From NCBI RefSeq assembly GCF_000785555.1, contig NZ_CP009129.1:1984001-2048000 (forward strand): a stretch of DNA of 64,000 nt. The letters run 5' to 3'. Source of the DNA: Planococcus sp. PAMC 21323 (GTDB lineage: Bacteria > Bacillota > Bacilli > Bacillales_A > Planococcaceae). The translations under genes were made by a program, and so were the position numbers. Below are positions 16,626-25,866 of the stretch, in pieces. The stretch's first letter is position 1. Each line of letters starts with the position of its first letter. The notes under the pieces were generated by a model. It was given only the letters and a program-made list of their open reading frames with translations. It was not told the DNA's origin and made no database searches.

Positions 16626-18176
16626 TTATACAGGATAAATCGGATGTTTTCGATATGGCAACGGCAAATCTTTTGTTTCGTAAAACGATAAGCGCTGAGA
16701 AAGTACTGAACGTAATTGGTGCGGTGCCACAATTTCGTCAACGATCAATTCAGATGCCAAGCGATAAATATCGATTTCCTCTTTGTATTCTTGATGTTTT
16801 TCCTGAACATATTTAAGACGTTCTTTTGGATCTTCAATTGCTTCAATCTTATTAGAATACACAGCGTTTACAGCAGCCTCAGGACCCATTACCGCAATTT
16901 GTGCTGTAGGCAACGCAATGCAGACGTCCGGCTCAAATGCAGGGCCTGCCATGGCGTATAATCCAGCACCGTATGCTTTACGGACAATCACCGAAATTTT
17001 CGGCACAGTTGCAGAACTCATTGCTGCGATAAACTTGGCGCCGTGACGAATAATTCCAGCACGTTCAACTTTCGTTCCAATCATGAAACCTGGAACGTCT
17101 GCTAGGAATAATAACGGAATTGAGAATGCGTCACAAAGATTAATAAATTTCGCACCTTTATCAGCTGAGTCACCAAACAATACGCCACCTTTTACTTTTG
17201 GTTGGTTGGCAAGAATACCGACAACTTGTCCGTCAATACGTGCAATTCCAGTAATCAATTCGCCCGCAAATAATTTCTTAATATCAAAGAAACTGCCTTC
17301 GTCAACCAATTGATCGATCAGTTCATACATATCAAAAGGAGCGTTTTGGTTTTCTGGGATAATCGCTTCAAGTGAACGGCCCGCTTTTGCTGCTTTTGCT
17401 TCAATTTTTTCAGGCTTGATTGCAAAGTTAGCTGGGAAGTTTGTTAAGTAGCGACGCGCTTCTGAAATGGCTTCTTCTTCCGTAGCTACTAATACGTCAC
17501 CGACACCACTGACAGTACAATGCATGCGTGCTCCGCCCATTTCTTCAAGCGTTACTTTTTCACCAATAACTTTTTCAGCCATACGTGGCGATCCTAGATA
17601 CATAGAAGCATTGCCTTCAACCATGATCACGATGTCACAAAAAGCTGGAATATACGCACCACCTGCTGCAGATGGACCGAATAGTAAACAAACTTGTGGC
17701 ACCATTCCTGACATTCTTACTTGGTTATGAAAAATTTTTCCGGCGCCGCGACGGTTCGGGAACATGTCCAGTTGATCTGTAATACGCGCACCAGCAGAGT
17801 CTACTAAGTACAACATAGGCACTTGCATTTTTTCTGCAGTTTCTTGAATACGAATAATTTTTTCAACAGTGCGTGAACCCCAAGAACCTGCTTTAACCGT
17901 AGAATCGTTCGCCATGACACAAACTGTTTCGCCGTTAACTTTACCAATAGCTGTGACAACGCCATCAGCCGGAAGGTCGTCTGCCTCAACATTAGCAAAA
18001 CGTCCATCTTCTGCGTAGTTTTCATCATCAAATAATAATTTCAAACGGTCACGAACAAATAGTTTATTGCTTTCTTTCATCTTCTCGTGATATTTTTGCT
18101 GCCCCCCAGCAAAAATTTTTGCAAGCTTTTGTTCTAAACGCTCATTATATCCTATTGTTTCAGTCGTTTTTGTCAT
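16626..18176 (-). CDS. Acyl-CoA carboxylase, carboxyltransferase subunit
   Basis: A 516-residue carboxyltransferase with the two crotonase-like halves of the PccB/MccB family. CoA- and biotin-binding loops appear as DSAGARITDQ and FGPSAAGGAYIPAFCD in the first half, and FLADVPGFMIG and VIVRKAYGAGLYAM in the second. Stretches such as GNASMYLGSPRMAE resemble B. subtilis YngE as I recall it, so the substrate may be methylcrotonyl-, propionyl- or another acyl-CoA; it cannot be settled by sequence alone. It is the last gene of an operon with a biotin carrier and a biotin carboxylase. Confidence 0.88.
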   Translation of the reverse strand: MTKTTETIGYNERLEQKLAKIFAGGQQKYHEKMKESNKLFVRDRLKLLFDDENYAEDGRFANVEADDLPADGVVTAIGKVNGETVCVMANDSTVKAGSWGSRTVEKIIRIQETAEKMQVPMLYLVDSAGARITDQLDMFPNRRGAGKIFHNQVRMSGMVPQVCLLFGPSAAGGAYIPAFCDIVIMVEGNASMYLGSPRMAEKVIGEKVTLEEMGGARMHCTVSGVGDVLVATEEEAISEARRYLTNFPANFAIKPEKIEAKAAKAGRSLEAIIPENQNAPFDMYELIDQLVDEGSFFDIKKLFAGELITGIARIDGQVVGILANQPKVKGGVLFGDSADKGAKFINLCDAFSIPLLFLADVPGFMIGTKVERAGIIRHGAKFIAAMSSATVPKISVIVRKAYGAGLYAMAGPAFEPDVCIALPTAQIAVMGPEAAVNAVYSNKIEAIEDPKERLKYVQEKHQEYKEEIDIYRLASELIVDEIVAPHQLRSVLSQRLSFYETKDLPLPYRKHPIYPV

Positions 18177-18202
18177 TTCATTGTCCCCTTTGTTTAAAAC
18201 GA

Positions 18203-18418
18203 TTACTCGCCTACTGTGATCAACAAATCGCCTTCGTTAACAAAACCGCCCACTTCAACGTGAACTTTTTCAACTGTTCCGCCAAATTCAGCTTCTACCG
18301 GAATTTCCATTTTCATTGATTCGATTGTTAAAACAGCTTGTCCTGGAGTAATTGCTTGTCCTTCAGCTGCTAATACATTTAATACCGTTCCTGCCATTGA
18401 CGCTTTAAGTTCTTTCAT
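18203..18418 (-). CDS. Biotin carrier (biotinyl/lipoyl attachment) protein
   Basis: A 71-residue single biotinyl domain. The biotin attachment site is ESMKMEIPVEA, with the modified lysine at residue 32. The flanking beta strands GTVLNVLAAEGQ and VEVGGFVNEGDLLI are complete. It carries carboxybiotin between the carboxylase and the carboxyltransferase encoded on either side. Its ATG overlaps the stop of the biotin carboxylase gene by 4 nt. It matches the short YngHB-type carriers rather than the longer AccB. Confidence 0.92.
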   Translation of the reverse strand: MKELKASMAGTVLNVLAAEGQAITPGQAVLTIESMKMEIPVEAEFGGTVEKVHVEVGGFVNEGDLLITVGE

Positions 18419-19764
18419 AATGTGTGTTCCTCCTTAGTTTTTTCCATCCATTGTGGCAACACTGCAGTAGCATAGTCACCCGAAACAAATTGTTCTGAAC
18501 CAATAAAATCCTTAAACAAAGAAATATTGGTTTTTACACCATTAATTGTAACATCATTAAAAAATGCTTGTGACTTCGACAATGCTTCTTCACGATTCAC
18601 ACCGTGAATAATAATTTTAGAAATCATCGGATCATAAAAAGGTGTGACTAAATTACCTTCTTCGTAACCTGTTTCGATTCGTGCTCCTTCTCCCCATTGA
18701 AGCTTTTCAAGCTTGCCTGGTGATGGGAAAAAGGTTTTAGGATCTTCCGCATAAACACGGTATTCAATTGCATGTCCATGCGTTTGAATCGTATCTTGTG
18801 CCGGAAGTTTTGCACCATTAGCGACATTTAATTGCCATTCAACCAAATCAAGTCCAGTAACTTCTTCAGTAACCGGATGTTCGACTTGCAAACGTGTATT
18901 CATTTCTAAGAAATAAAATTCATTGTTGGCATCGACGATAAATTCGACAGTTCCTGCATTCGTATAATTCACAGCTTTCCCAGCCTTAAGTGCAGCTGCA
19001 CAAAGCTGTTCACGCACTTCTTCCGGCAAGTTTGGTGAAGGTGATTCTTCGATTACTTTCTGGTTGCGGCGTTGAACAGAACAATTTCGTTCATATAAAT
19101 GAACGAGGTTGCCATGATGATCACCAAAAATTTGGACTTCGATGTGACGTGCATCTGCAATGAATTTTTCGAGATAAACTACATCGTCTCCAAAATAAGC
19201 TTTGGCACGATTTTTGACTGAGTCAAATTGCTGAGTGAGCGCTTGCTCACTTTCACAACGAACCATGCCAATGCCGCCGCCGCCCGCACTAGCTTTTAGC
19301 ATGAGCGGATAACCGATCGTCGCCGCTTCGTGTAAAGCATCTTCTAGCGTTTTAACGCCTTCTTCAGTTCCGGGTACTACCGGCACTCCAGCTTGTATCA
19401 TCGTTTTACGCGACTCAATTTTGTCACCCATTTTTTCAATGATATCACTTGAAGGTCCTATAAAAACCATCCCCGCTTCTGCAACTTTACGAGCAAAATC
19501 GGCATTTTCAGACAGCAACCCATAGCCAGGGTGAATTCCGTCAGCTCCACGTTCTTTTGCTTCTTTTATGATTTTTTCAACTTGTAAATAAGACTGTACG
19601 ACCGGATTTGGACCGATCAGTACAGCTTCAGTAGCTTCACTAACGTAAGGCAGATCCCCATCAGCCTCAGAGTGAATTGCTACCGTTTCGATCCCAAGAC
19701 GATTACACGTGCGAATAATTCTACGTGCAATCTCTCCTCGGTTCGCAATTAGGATTTTTTTCAT
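18415..19764 (-). CDS. Biotin carboxylase subunit of acyl-CoA carboxylase
   Basis: A 449-residue ATP-grasp enzyme that carboxylates biotin on the carrier protein using bicarbonate and ATP. The order is N-domain (KILIANRGEIARRIIRTC), ATP-grasp with glycine-rich loop KASAGGGGIGMV, catalytic region LYERNCSVQRRNQKV, EMNTRLQVEHPVTE, and the C-terminal domain. It resembles AccC, but its operon partners are an acyl-CoA carboxyltransferase and not AccAD or AccB, so a catabolic acyl-CoA carboxylase is more likely than the fatty-acid enzyme. Confidence 0.9.
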   Translation of the reverse strand: MKKILIANRGEIARRIIRTCNRLGIETVAIHSEADGDLPYVSEATEAVLIGPNPVVQSYLQVEKIIKEAKERGADGIHPGYGLLSENADFARKVAEAGMVFIGPSSDIIEKMGDKIESRKTMIQAGVPVVPGTEEGVKTLEDALHEAATIGYPLMLKASAGGGGIGMVRCESEQALTQQFDSVKNRAKAYFGDDVVYLEKFIADARHIEVQIFGDHHGNLVHLYERNCSVQRRNQKVIEESPSPNLPEEVREQLCAAALKAGKAVNYTNAGTVEFIVDANNEFYFLEMNTRLQVEHPVTEEVTGLDLVEWQLNVANGAKLPAQDTIQTHGHAIEYRVYAEDPKTFFPSPGKLEKLQWGEGARIETGYEEGNLVTPFYDPMISKIIIHGVNREEALSKSQAFFNDVTINGVKTNISLFKDFIGSEQFVSGDYATAVLPQWMEKTKEEHTL

Positions 19765-19929
19765 ATTTGAAATACCCCCTATGTTTTCTCCCTTCTATAG
19801 CATATACGAATTTTGTAAGCGATTTCAACTATTCACTAAAATATTTCTTTTATTTTGTGTTTTTTATTTGTTTTGGTTTATAAATCGATCATTACGAGCT
19901 AGTATAATCCTTTTTCATTTTCAAAAAAA

Positions 19930-19952
19930 GAAACCTTCACTAGAAAGGTTTC
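19930..19952 (-). terminator. Terminator after the crotonase-fold gene
   Basis: An 8-bp stem GAAACCTT/AAGGTTTC with a 7-nt loop and a T-run on the minus strand. It overlaps the stop codon of the upstream gene and separates it from the carboxylase operon. The remaining 165 nt up to the biotin carboxylase start are AT-rich with no other gene. Confidence 0.8.
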
Positions 19953-20703
19953 ATTTTTTCGGTTTATTAAGAAAGCGATCAACCGCATCGTGATGAGGGT
20001 CTTTTTCCCATAAAACGGCACATCTTTGAACTTCTTGTTCAACACGTTCTTGTAAATCTGTTTTTTGCCATTTGCGAATAGCCATTTCTTTATAAGCTCG
20101 GTGAACATCTGGATGAATATTTTTCATACGTTCGAAAAATATTTCGATGTCTTGCTCTTCATGAATAATAGCCGATGCCCAACCTAGTTCTTTTAATTCG
20201 GGTGCTGTATAAACTTTAGCTTCACTAAGCATTTTTAATGCTTTGTCATGCTGTAAATTTTCTAACAAGTATGTACCGCCACCCCATCCACTGGTAATAG
20301 CAAGCGTACCTTGGATAAAGCCACATTTTGCATGATCCCATACAAGCCTATAATCACATGCTGTAGCGATTTCACACCCTCCACCAACAGCAACACCATT
20401 AACAATGGCAACTACCGGTACAGGCAGCGTTTTGATCGAATACAGCACATCGCTTACCCGTTTGAGCATGCCATAAGCCTGTTGTTCTGTCCGAAGAGTA
20501 TGAAAAACGGATAAATCTCCACCTGAACAAAAAGCTTGTTTACCCGAAGCGGTAATGATGACCATCCGGACTAAAGGGTGTTTTGCTCTTTCTACTAGTT
20601 TTTCAAGACCTTCGGTTACTTCAATATTAATGGCGTTGCGAATTTCAGGTCGGTCAATCGTAAATGTCATAATGCCGTCCGTTAGATTTATCGTATAAGA
20701 CAA
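19951..20703 (-). CDS. Crotonase-fold (enoyl-CoA hydratase/isomerase) protein lacking the usual catalytic glutamates
   Basis: A 250-residue crotonase superfamily protein. The CoA and oxyanion-hole motifs are intact: FCSGGDLSV near residue 59 and GVAVGGGCEIATACDYRL at 103-120. The positions that hold the two acid-base glutamates of enoyl-CoA hydratases appear as Gly132 (in GFIQGTLAITSGWGGGT) and about Lys157 (in HDKALKMLSEA). Simple hydration of enoyl-CoA is therefore unlikely. The GW/GGGT region and the ALKMLS stretch recall ECHDC1, an ethylmalonyl/methylmalonyl-CoA decarboxylase, as I remember it. It lies just upstream of the acyl-CoA carboxylase operon, whose side products such a decarboxylase would remove. 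Confidence 0.8.
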   Translation of the reverse strand: MSYTINLTDGIMTFTIDRPEIRNAINIEVTEGLEKLVERAKHPLVRMVIITASGKQAFCSGGDLSVFHTLRTEQQAYGMLKRVSDVLYSIKTLPVPVVAIVNGVAVGGGCEIATACDYRLVWDHAKCGFIQGTLAITSGWGGGTYLLENLQHDKALKMLSEAKVYTAPELKELGWASAIIHEEQDIEIFFERMKNIHPDVHRAYKEMAIRKWQKTDLQERVEQEVQRCAVLWEKDPHHDAVDRFLNKPKK

Positions 20704-20750
20704 TAGAATCCCTCTCTTCTGCCAAAATCTACTTATTTATATATAGAGAA

Positions 20751-20787
20751 AAAGGCTATCGAGAGCCATGGCCTCTCAATAGCCTTT
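20751..20787 (-). terminator. Terminator after rpmF
   Basis: A stem of AAAGGCTAT paired with ATAGCCTTT plus an inner GAGAG/CTCTC stem, with a T-run on the minus strand. It ends the DUF177-rpmF unit. Confidence 0.85.
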
Positions 20788-20804
20788 CAGCAGCAAATAC
20801 TGTT

Positions 20805-20981
20805 TTATTTGCTTGCTACTACTTCTTTCCCTTTGTATGATCCACATGCTTTGCAGACGTGGTGAGCCAATTTACTTTCGCCACAGCTTGGGCAAATTAC
20901 CATGCCCGGCACTGACAATTTAAAATGTGTACGGCGCTTTCTTTTAGCGGTTTTGGACGTTCTTCTAGCTGGTACAGCCAT
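20805..20981 (-). CDS. rpmF: 50S ribosomal protein L32
   Basis: A 58-residue L32 starting [19 protein letters not shown]. The zinc-ribbon is complete: CPSC, nine residues, then CKAC, so this is the zinc-binding (C+) type. I choose the ATG at 20981 because the mature family start is MAVP and AGGAGG lies 9 nt upstream; a further in-frame start three codons upstream overlaps that site. It follows the DUF177 gene by 24 nt, as in most bacteria. Confidence 0.97.
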   Translation of the reverse strand: MAVPARRTSKTAKRKRRTHFKLSVPGMVICPSCGESKLAHHVCKACGSYKGKEVVASK

Positions 20982-21005
20982 TGGTGACACCTCCTTACAC
21001 TAATT

Positions 21006-21539
21006 CTATTCATCTGACTGATCAAAATACTTTGCTAAATCAGCAAGTCTTGGATCCGGTTTTGGTGGTGCCGCTTCTTTCTCTGCTTCGTACTCTTCGT
21101 CTGTTGAATACGACCAATCATTTCCGCCTTTTATAACGGCTTGATCAGCGTCTTCCTTAAATACTTGAATCGGAATCTCTAGCAAAACGAGTTCTTCTAG
21201 TATCGGCTGAAGATTAATAACTTCAGTTTCTACAAAGTGAACATCACTAAGCTTATCTTCTTGGCCATTACCAGACCAATCGAAGATTTCAACCGTATCA
21301 ACATTTATCGGAAACTCAACATCCTCCCAAGTTCTAGCACAAGGTAGCGTGAGCATACCTTCGAGATGGAGTTGGCACGTTAATTGTTGCGAACCAATTG
21401 TGCAATTTCCTGTAACATGTACAGGTGAAATTTTCCGAATATCGCTATTCCGTGATTTCACTGCATCCAAATGAACCATTTGGTCAATTGGTAGTCCGTC
21501 TTTGCGATGCTTTTGTAGCTGTTGAATCGCTATTTTCAT
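21006..21539 (-). CDS. ylbN: DUF177/YceD family protein (YlbN)
   Basis: A 177-residue YceD/DUF177 protein. It contains VTGNCTIGSQQLTCQLHLEGMLTLPCARTWEDVEFPI, with the spaced cysteines of this family, and the ILEELVLLEIPIQ motif, and it ends in an acidic DPRLADLAKYFDQ stretch. The family is almost always encoded just upstream of rpmF and is implicated in 23S rRNA accumulation or 50S assembly. It is led by a near-perfect promoter at 21568-21596. Confidence 0.92.
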   Translation of the reverse strand: MKIAIQQLQKHRKDGLPIDQMVHLDAVKSRNSDIRKISPVHVTGNCTIGSQQLTCQLHLEGMLTLPCARTWEDVEFPINVDTVEIFDWSGNGQEDKLSDVHFVETEVINLQPILEELVLLEIPIQVFKEDADQAVIKGGNDWSYSTDEEYEAEKEAAPPKPDPRLADLAKYFDQSDE

Positions 21540-21567
21540 AAGTAATCACCTCAAGACAACAAAGTTG

Positions 21568-21596
21568 ATTATATAATGCACAGAAAAAGATGTCAA
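21568..21596 (-). promoter_or_regulatory. Consensus SigA promoter of ylbN-rpmF
   Basis: The minus strand shows TTGACA, 17 nt, TATAAT, an exact match to the SigA consensus, about 29 nt before the DUF177 ATG. High ribosomal-protein-like expression is expected. Confidence 0.88.
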
Positions 21597-21605
21597 GAAA
21601 AAATC

Positions 21606-21635
21606 TTGTCACTCTATTTCAAACATCGGTATACT
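21606..21635 (+). promoter_or_regulatory. SigA-type promoter of tmcAL
   Basis: TTGTCA, 18 nt, TATACT on the plus strand, about 30 nt before the tmcAL ATG. Its -35 element is back-to-back with that of ylbN-rpmF, nine bases apart. Confidence 0.7.
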
Positions 21636-21665
21636 AGAGTTAATTCTACCAAAGAGGTGAGCAGA

Positions 21666-22865
21666 ATGAAAGCTGTAGGAATTATTGTTGAGTACAATCC
21701 TTTACATAATGGTCACCTTCATCACGCACAGCAAGCACGTACCGAGTCTGGGGCTGACCTTGTCATTGCCGTTATGAGCGGTCAGTTTTTGCAACGCGGT
21801 GAACCGGCATTTGTCGATAAATGGACACGTACTCAAATGGCTCTTGATGCTGGCATTGACTTAGTAATTGAACTTCCCTATATTTATGCGACAGCCCAAG
21901 CTTCTGATTTTGCTAAAGGTGGTGTCGCATTGCTTGACGCAATTGGTTGCGAATCTTTTTGCTTTGGAAGCGAACAAGGTCAAATAACTCCTTTTTTGAA
22001 TTCTCTGCAGCTTTTAACTGAGCATGCGGCTGAATACCAAGCATTTATCCATGAAGCTATCCAAACTGGGATTAGTTATCCAAAAGCTTTAAACAATGCT
22101 TATCTCTCACTGATAGGTGATCAGGTTGAATTTGCTGACTTGACACAACCTAATAATATTTTAGGGTTCCATTACCTCGAGGCTGCTCAACGTCTAGGTT
22201 CTTCTATTAGACCATTGACCATTCAGCGAATTGGCGCAAATTTCCATGATCCGATCAAGGAGGGACTACCGATTGCTAGCGCTACAGGTATCCGCGAAGC
22301 TTTCTTTAAAGGAAATTCCGTAGAGGAATTGTCTACTTATATGCCACAAAGCTCAATTACAGCTTTACTAAAAGCTGAGCAAGAATACGGCAACTTTGGC
22401 AGCTGGGAGAAATTTTATCCATTACTTCGCTTTACAATTTTACGTGAAGGTCCTGAAAGCTTAAAATCTTTCGCTGAAGTAACAGAAGGTATTGAAAACT
22501 TAATCTACCAATCTGCAAAAACTGCAGATAACTTTGAAAATTTTATGTCCCTCGTCAAATCAAAACGTTATACTCGTACACGAATACAGCGTATGCTGAC
22601 TCATATTTATACAGGCTTTACTTGGGAAATGCTACGCTCTTATCAATTACCTAGCTACATTCGCCTTCTCGGCATGTCTAGTACTGGGAAAAACTATTTA
22701 AACCATAAAAAAAAGAATATCAGGCTTCCCCTCATTAGCCGCGCAGCTGATCTGAGCGACTCAATGGGAAAACTAGATATTCATGCGACTACGATGTATT
22801 TGCAAGGTATGGGATCTGTCGATTTGAAGAAAGAATTTACGACTCCACCAATTTATCGAGGTTGA
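21666..22865 (+). CDS. tmcAL: tRNA(Met) cytidine acetate ligase TmcAL (YlbM)
   Basis: A 399-residue nucleotidyltransferase-fold protein. The N-terminal motif GIIVEYNPLHNGHLHHA holds the HNGH signature, and MSGQFLQRGEPAFVDKW follows. RIQRMLTHIYTGFT lies in the C-terminal part. In B. subtilis TmcAL makes N4-acetylcytidine at the wobble base of elongator tRNA-Met using acetate and ATP. I start at 21666 with AGAGGTG upstream; 30 in-frame codons upstream are not conserved. Its last 13 nt overlap the convergent ylbL gene. Confidence 0.93.
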   Translation: MKAVGIIVEYNPLHNGHLHHAQQARTESGADLVIAVMSGQFLQRGEPAFVDKWTRTQMALDAGIDLVIELPYIYATAQASDFAKGGVALLDAIGCESFCFGSEQGQITPFLNSLQLLTEHAAEYQAFIHEAIQTGISYPKALNNAYLSLIGDQVEFADLTQPNNILGFHYLEAAQRLGSSIRPLTIQRIGANFHDPIKEGLPIASATGIREAFFKGNSVEELSTYMPQSSITALLKAEQEYGNFGSWEKFYPLLRFTILREGPESLKSFAEVTEGIENLIYQSAKTADNFENFMSLVKSKRYTRTRIQRMLTHIYTGFTWEMLRSYQLPSYIRLLGMSSTGKNYLNHKKKNIRLPLISRAADLSDSMGKLDIHATTMYLQGMGSVDLKKEFTTPPIYRG

Positions 22866-23878
22866 AGCCCTTCCAAAAAACCTAAGGCATCTTCAATTGT
22901 ATCTACAGGAATAACTTTCATGTCTGTGCCGATTTTCTCTGCAGTTTCGACAGCTATTGTATAATTGCTATCGCCCCCACCTTCTACCGGTTCGTTCGGT
23001 GCAAAGAAAATATCGATATCTGCGGAATCGGCTGCCATGATTTTTTGGTCAATTCCACCGATTCTTCCGACAGAACCATCACTTTCCATTGTTCCAGTGC
23101 CCGCAATGTCATATCCTTTCGTAATGTCCTCTTCTACCAATTGATTAAGAATTTCCAGTGTAAACATCAACCCCGCCGATGGACCACCAATTTTTTCCGA
23201 ATCAATTTCAACTTCAGGAGTCGTTTGAATGCTCTTATCTTCTACAAAAGAAATCCCTAAGCCGATTCGCTTCGGGTCGGTTGGCAATGGTGCTAATTTG
23301 ATTTCCGTACTAATTTCTCGCTCTTCTCTTTCATAAAGTACTTTTACCGTTTCGCCATCTTTCTTATCACTTAAGTAATCAATCAACTGTTGCATCTCCG
23401 TATATTTAGTGCCATCGATTTCAAGTACACGATCACCTGGCGCTAAAATATCATCCGCTGCCCCACCATCTAGGACACTTAAAACAAAAACGCCATTATT
23501 GTTAATTTCATATGGTAATTCTGCTTGTTCAAAAGCTATTTGCAATGCATTTACTTGTGAATCAGACATTAGTTTTAATTGACGTACATTGTATTCTTCA
23601 TCGCTTTCGTGAGGACTTCGTACCTGCTCTGGTTGTAACACTTTGTAGCCATCTTGGAGTTTTGCCCAGACATATAAAGCAGGTGTTGCCGTCAGCATCG
23701 ACACCGTCATTAAACTAAGCGTTCCTTCGTCATCTTCATCTCCATCTACCACTTTAACTAATGGTGCTAGCTCATATGCACCGCCTGGCTTTGTCACATA
23801 AGCATCTAGCTGATAAGAGGATAAGTAAACGACTAGTGCCATCACGATAAGAAAAATAAATAATCGTTTGTTTTTCAT
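22853..23878 (-). CDS. ylbL: PDZ-domain Lon-like serine protease YlbL
   Basis: A 341-residue membrane-anchored protease. An N-terminal membrane segment (about residues 5-20) is followed by a PDZ domain (about 110-190; VLSVLDGGAADDILAPGDRVLEIDG) and a Lon-like proteolytic domain. The catalytic serine lies in IGGPSAGLMF and the lysine in RIGGIDQKIMAA. In B. subtilis YlbL with CtpA degrades the division inhibitor YneA after DNA damage. Its 3' end overlaps the 3' end of tmcAL on the other strand. Confidence 0.93.
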   Translation of the reverse strand: MKNKRLFIFLIVMALVVYLSSYQLDAYVTKPGGAYELAPLVKVVDGDEDDEGTLSLMTVSMLTATPALYVWAKLQDGYKVLQPEQVRSPHESDEEYNVRQLKLMSDSQVNALQIAFEQAELPYEINNNGVFVLSVLDGGAADDILAPGDRVLEIDGTKYTEMQQLIDYLSDKKDGETVKVLYEREEREISTEIKLAPLPTDPKRIGLGISFVEDKSIQTTPEVEIDSEKIGGPSAGLMFTLEILNQLVEEDITKGYDIAGTGTMESDGSVGRIGGIDQKIMAADSADIDIFFAPNEPVEGGGDSNYTIAVETAEKIGTDMKVIPVDTIEDALGFLEGLQPR

Positions 23879-23931
23879 AGTATCCCTCCTTTTAGCGACC
23901 TATATACTTTTTATATTTTGAAATAAGAAAA

Positions 23932-23950
23932 AAGCCACGAATTTCGTGAC

Positions 23951-23952
<2 letters not shown>
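23932..23952 (-). terminator. Terminator after coaD
   Basis: A 9-bp stem AAGTCACGA/TCGTGGCTT (one G-U pair) with a 3-nt loop and T-run on the minus strand. It overlaps the coaD stop. Confidence 0.78.
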
Positions 23953-24998
<1,046 letters not shown>

Positions 24999-25078
24999 AC
25001 TATCGCCTCTAACTTTATTGATTTTCTTAATGCATTTTAATCGCCTAATGGTAAAATGGAGACTGGAAAGGACGTGAA

Positions 25079-25462
25079 ATGATGATTCAACGTTTTATTG
25101 AGCTAGGAGAAGGGTACGGAGATATCTATGAACTCCGCGAACTTATCACAAGTAATCAACAACGCTTTATGCATGGATTTGTATTTGTTTCGACCAATCC
25201 ACAAGGTCAAGATGTATTGTCAATTGCTGCGGCATTCAAACCAGCTTCAGAAGGAAACTTTATGCCGATCTATCTTTGCCGCGAAGGAATTCCAATGGAT
25301 TCAAAGCGCTTAGCGGTTTTTGAGGAAATTGTCACCAAATTGGGACATACGCCAATCAAAATGGAAGTTAAGCACTCATCCATATATGCAGATAAAAAAT
25401 TCTATCACAGTCATTTAATTTCAGTTTTAAGATTAAATCATTATATTCCGCCAATGCAATAA
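25079..25462 (+). CDS. Conserved hypothetical protein, possibly DUF7147
   Basis: A 127-residue soluble protein starting MIQRFIELGEGYGDIYELREL. I recall this N-terminus from small Bacillales proteins found beside ylbG and rsmD (assigned to DUF7147, sometimes misnamed methylthioribose kinase). It has no cysteine pattern, membrane segment or catalytic motif that I recognise beyond a mixed alpha/beta look. There are two adjacent ATG codons; the second (25082) matches the recalled family start. It is divergent from rsmD and convergent with ylbG, sharing no intergenic base with the latter. Confidence 0.65.
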   Translation: MMIQRFIELGEGYGDIYELRELITSNQQRFMHGFVFVSTNPQGQDVLSIAAAFKPASEGNFMPIYLCREGIPMDSKRLAVFEEIVTKLGHTPIKMEVKHSSIYADKKFYHSHLISVLRLNHYIPPMQ

Positions 25463-25735
25463 TTAAAGACCGATTTTGTAATCGTATTCTTTTGCTTTAT
25501 CCGGCTTGGCGTTTTCATATTCGGTTTTTAAAAATGGGCGATAAGATTCTAGTACTTGTTTGACGTAAGGTAATTTATTTAATTTTGTTTTAGTCGGTTC
25601 AATCATATCTTGGTCCATATAAAGAACCACATATTTTAATTTTCGGGAGATAAAATGAACATGTCCGAACTTTCTTAGCGATTTCGCTTGTTTCAAATGA
25701 TGCACATAGACAATGAGCCCTTGGCGATCATGCAT
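25463..25735 (-). CDS. ylbG: UPF0298/DUF2129 family protein YlbG
   Basis: A 90-residue protein matching the YlbG family: [36 protein letters not shown] and the helix [20 protein letters not shown]. It is a small soluble protein of unknown function, usually next to ylbF or rsmD. Its stop directly abuts the convergent upstream gene with no terminator between them. Confidence 0.9.
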   Translation of the reverse strand: MHDRQGLIVYVHHLKQAKSLRKFGHVHFISRKLKYVVLYMDQDMIEPTKTKLNKLPYVKQVLESYRPFLKTEYENAKPDKAKEYDYKIGL

Positions 25736-25866
25736 AACTATCCCTCTTTTCTTAGCTTCTAGAATACCATAGGAAAGAAAAAAGCCGCAACCGAATAAAC
25801 TGTCAGTATAGTCCTTTATTCGATATACTGTTTTTATGATAGAAATCTAAGGAGGGAATTTACAGA

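Noticed and set aside
19899-20108. 69-codon minus-strand frame overlapping the crotonase-fold gene
   Set aside because: It is an out-of-frame reading of the end of that gene and runs through its terminator.
25792-25822. Inverted repeat CGAATAAA/TTTATTCG upstream of the GDPD gene
   Set aside because: Short AT-rich arms with a 15-nt gap are expected by chance in this composition.
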